From Candidatus Poseidoniales archaeon (GTDB taxonomy: Archaea > Thermoplasmatota > Poseidoniia > Poseidoniales > Poseidoniaceae), in assembly GCA_028283345.1 (NCBI GenBank), contig JAPOGE010000005.1, positions 1-43,276 of the forward strand: 43,276 nt of DNA, written 5' to 3'. A program made the translations under genes and the position numbers. Below, in pieces: positions 40,907 to 43,276 of this stretch. Position 1 is the first letter of the stretch, and the number at the start of each line of letters is the position of its first letter. The notes beneath the pieces are model-generated. The model searched no databases. It saw only the letters and a list, made by a program, of their open reading frames with translations, and had not been told where the DNA came from.

Positions 40907-43276
40907 ATGTCCTCGTGGGGTCATCACTCATCGAAGAGTAACAATGCGCAATCATTCTTGATGATCATCCTGATGTTATTTTCTTCCTTTGCCGTCTATG
41001 CAGTGCAGGATATGGCCGTGGTGCCGACCATATTGGACGATAACAACGGTGTGATGTATGATGGTGATTTCAATGATGCAGAGATGGTCAAGGACATCAA
41101 TTCTGAAACCGGCGGCACCGGCGACAGTTCCCCGTACTACCTGACAGCAGTCGGAAGCACGCTATACTTCACGGCGACTGACGGCACCAACGGTCACGAA
41201 CTATGGAAGAGCGACGGGACCAGTTCGGGCACGGTGATGGTCAAGGACATCAATTCAGGCTCATCTAGCAGTAGCCTGGACCACCTTACCGCGGTCGGCA
41301 ACACGCTCTACTTCAGTGCGACTGACGGCACCAACGGTGCCGAGTTGTGGAAGAGCGACGGGACCAGTTCGGGCACGGTGATGGTCAAGGACATCAATTC
41401 AGGCTCAACCAGCAGTGTCCCGTCCTATCTGACCGCGGTCGGCAGCACGCTCTACTTCATGGCGTATGACGGCACCAACGGTTACGAACTATGGAAGAGC
41501 GACGGGACCAGTTCGGGCACGGTGATGGTCAAGGACATCAATTCAGGCTCATCCGGCAGTTCCCCTTCCGAACTGACCGCGGTCGGCAGCACGCTCTACT
41601 TCAGTGCGAATGACGGCACCAACGGAGTTGAATTGTGGAAGGCGACCACCACTTCCACCTCTTCGGTAGAGATTACTGGAGAGATTTTATGGAGAGATAC
41701 GATTGAGGAACTAGAAGCATATTGGACCGCCAGCAATCTGAGCATGGGTAACACCTACAACGTTGTATGGAAATTGTATTATGATAGCAACAGCACTCTC
41801 GTGTTAGAGTTTAACGATTCTTTCGCCCCCACGGCGAGCGTTTACACCGGTACTACCCAGTCGTGGTCTCTGGGTAATACGGAAATCACCAGAGGTCTGA
41901 CCTACTGTGTTGAAGCCACTATTTATCTCTCTTCAACCGTTTTAGACAGCGGCACTGTTTCATGCACCACAATACCGAGTGAAGGTGAAGGTGATATTGT
42001 AAGTTATAATTCGTATGACTCCAGTCAAGAGAAGTTGTTCTATGGTTGGATTGCAGACAACCTAACTGCTGGAATTGAGTATTTAGTTGACTGGAGCCTG
42101 TACTATTCCACTAACGATACAATCATTGACTCAGCAGTGGGATACAATTTCACTCCCAATTCAGACCAGTACAATGTCTTGATGGCCATTTTCCTCAGCG
42201 ATCCAAGCATCATCAGAGGACTTGAGTATTGTGTGGATTCGCAAATTTCCGATAGCCAAAATAATCTTTTAGATGCTGACACTGATGTATGTGTTACAAT
42301 ACCGAATGGCGGTGGTGGTGATGATGTCGAGATTGAGACGCTATTGGTATTCGATGGTGAAAACAATAATCTCGACCTGAGTTGGGACGCGTATAATCTC
42401 AGTACCACCAACTCATATTCGGTAAATTGGAGTCTGTACTATTCAAGCAATGGTTCTGAAATCTTTGCCAACTCAATACCCAATTTCACACCATCCAACT
42501 CCGAGTATTCGAGCATTATCGCAAATTATCCAATCTCCAACCCGTCGATAACAAGGGGGCTGACGTATTGTGTGGACATCAGTATTTTTGATTCCCAATG
42601 GACATCACTTTCTATGGATACTAAATGTACCACGATTCCGACCGGTGGTGGTGGCGGCGGTGGTGGCACATGGGCCGTCTCAACAATTGATTCCAACGAC
42701 AACGTGGGTGAATACACCTCACTGGCTCTCGATTCCAATGGTGCTGTGCATATATCCTACCATGACGTCACTCTCAACAACCTGGCATACGCCACCGATT
42801 CCAGCGGCTCATGGGAGTTCGAGGAGGTCGACTCCGAAGGCAACGTGGGCTTGTACACCTCACTGGCCATCGATTCCAATGGTGATGTGCATATCTCGTA
42901 CTGGAACACCACCAATCACAACCTGAAGTATGCCACCGATTCCAGCGGTTCATGGGTCACCTCGACCATCGATGCCGAAGGCAGTGTGGGTGGATACTCC
43001 TCACTGGCCATCGATTCCAATGGTGCTGTGCATATCTCGTACTATGACGCCGCCAATGGGGACCTGAAGTATGCCACCGATTCCAGCGGCTCATGGGTCA
43101 CCTCGACCATCGATTCCGAAGGCAGCGTGGGCATGGACACCTCACTGGCAGTCGATTCCAATGGTGATGTGCATATCTCGTACTGGGATTTCACCAATAA
43201 CGACCTGAAGTATGCCACCGATTCCAGCGGCTCTTGGGAGTTCGAGGAGGTCGACTCCGAAGGCGACGTGGGCATT
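40907..43276 (+). CDS. Giant secreted repeat protein, N-terminal 790 residues (runs off window)
   Basis: The frame is open from ATG 40907 to the last base (790 codons). A signal sequence (about 16-33, SFLMIILMLFSSFAVYA) leads to four 48-residue repeats (residues 60-247) with ELWKSDGTSSGTVMVKDIN and TLYF.A.DGTNG. Three Fn3-like modules follow (about 252-578), each with a RGL.YCV...C.TIP cysteine pair. Next come eight glycines (580-587) and then 47-residue repeats (SLAIDSNG.VHISY, DLKYATDSSGSW) that continue past the edge. All modules look extracellular and beta-rich; the first and last types resemble propeller blades. The C-terminus is missing, so anchoring is unknown. It may be an adhesin or surface-layer-associated protein. 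Confidence 0.85.
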   Translation, partial: MSSWGHHSSKSNNAQSFLMIILMLFSSFAVYAVQDMAVVPTILDDNNGVMYDGDFNDAEMVKDINSETGGTGDSSPYYLTAVGSTLYFTATDGTNGHELWKSDGTSSGTVMVKDINSGSSSSSLDHLTAVGNTLYFSATDGTNGAELWKSDGTSSGTVMVKDINSGSTSSVPSYLTAVGSTLYFMAYDGTNGYELWKSDGTSSGTVMVKDINSGSSGSSPSELTAVGSTLYFSANDGTNGVELWKATTTSTSSVEITGEILWRDTIEELEAYWTASNLSMGNTYNVVWKLYYDSNSTLVLEFNDSFAPTASVYTGTTQSWSLGNTEITRGLTYCVEATIYLSSTVLDSGTVSCTTIPSEGEGDIVSYNSYDSSQEKLFYGWIADNLTAGIEYLVDWSLYYSTNDTIIDSAVGYNFTPNSDQYNVLMAIFLSDPSIIRGLEYCVDSQISDSQNNLLDADTDVCVTIPNGGGGDDVEIETLLVFDGENNNLDLSWDAYNLSTTNSYSVNWSLYYSSNGSEIFANSIPNFTPSNSEYSSIIANYPISNPSITRGLTYCVDISIFDSQWTSLSMDTKCTTIPTGGGGGGGGTWAVSTIDSNDNVGEYTSLALDSNGAVHISYHDVTLNNLAYATDSSGSWEFEEVDSEGNVGLYTSLAIDSNGDVHISYWNTTNHNLKYATDSSGSWVTSTIDAEGSVGGYSSLAIDSNGAVHISYYDAANGDLKYATDSSGSWVTSTIDSEGSVGMDTSLAVDSNGDVHISYWDFTNNDLKYATDSSGSWEFEEVDSEGDVGI
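41084..41650 (+). repeat. Four 144-bp coding repeats (ELWKSDG type)
   Basis: The ATGGTCAAGGACATCAAT element recurs at 41084, 41237, 41381 and 41525. The spacing is 153 and then 144 and 144 bases, because the first unit carries three extra codons. The DNA is nearly identical between units, which implies recent duplication or homogenisation. Confidence 0.85.
41654..42643 (+). repeat. Three divergent Fn3-like coding modules, AT-rich
   Basis: Three modules of about 105-110 residues share the end motif RGL(T/E)YCV followed by C(T/V)TIP, but their DNA has diverged. The codons (ATT, TTA, AAT, AGA, TAT) are visibly more AT-rich than in the flanking repeats and neighbouring genes. Confidence 0.7.
42674..43276 (+). 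repeat. 141-bp coding repeats continuing past the window edge
   Basis: The GTGCATAT(A/C)TC element recurs with exact 141-base spacing (the c of cat at 42749, 42890, 43031 and 43172), each unit encoding 47 residues. Units alternate between a SWVTSTID and a SWEFEEVD ending, and a fifth begins at the edge. Confidence 0.85.

Overview
The window is archaeal. It encodes the large subunit of the archaea-specific DNA polymerase D, an iron-sulfur primase large subunit, archaeal S13, S4 and S11, RNA polymerase subunit D, an MptE-type pterin diphosphokinase, a pantoate kinase and a DUF373 membrane protein. The moderately high G+C, tight gene packing, secreted proteins rich in calcium-type (thrombospondin type 3, TSP3) repeats, membrane-anchored regulators with winged helices, and a bacterial-type leucyl-tRNA synthetase all suggest a planktonic marine Thermoplasmatota such as Candidatus Poseidoniales (Marine Group II). 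That placement is an inference from gene content. No rRNA, tRNA, CRISPR array, insertion sequence or integrase was seen.

Layout. (1) 1-8.9 kb: a polytopic membrane protein with about 35 hydrophobic segments runs tail to tail into a minus-strand operon. In transcription order the operon holds a CBS-domain protein, an MFS exporter, an unknown protein, a small winged-helix protein, a left-handed beta-helix acyltransferase like the C-terminal half of GlmU, and a phosphohexosamine mutase (GlmM-like). The last two fit UDP-GlcNAc precursor synthesis. (2) 9-24.1 kb: housekeeping genes. These are a zinc-ribbon protein, DUF373, PriL divergent from MptE, a small membrane protein, PolD large subunit divergent from pyrE plus a methyltransferase, the rpsM-rpsD-rpsK-rpoD operon, and pantoate kinase. 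(3) 24.1-31.6 kb: a small anchored protein, a TPD-motif nuclease-like protein related to human CDIN1, a secreted beta-propeller/TSP3 protein and leuS. (4) 31.9-43.3 kb: an accessory, surface-oriented region. It contains a transmembrane one-component regulator with four cysteine-paired ectodomain repeats and two cytoplasmic winged helices. A metallo-beta-lactamase-fold hydrolase lies divergent from it, with a perfect palindrome between the two. Then come a large WD40/TSP3 surface protein, a STAND ATPase with an N-terminal winged helix, and the first 790 residues of a giant secreted repeat protein that runs off the right edge.

How the genes relate. The information-processing genes (replication, ribosome, transcription) are interleaved with cofactor genes (pantoate kinase for CoA, MptE for pterins) and pyrimidine synthesis. 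The last 12 kb looks devoted to sensing and surface display. Several genes have a TATA-like element about 25 bases before the start codon, as expected for leaderless archaeal transcripts. The internal genes of the ribosomal operon instead have good Shine-Dalgarno sites. The most unusual points are the regulator/hydrolase pair with its palindrome, the DUF373 gene that lacks any ATG/GTG/TTG start compatible with its conserved N-terminus, the bacterial-type LeuRS, the CDIN1-like protein, a 34-bp perfect tandem duplication in a divergent promoter region, and the mosaic repeat protein at the right edge.
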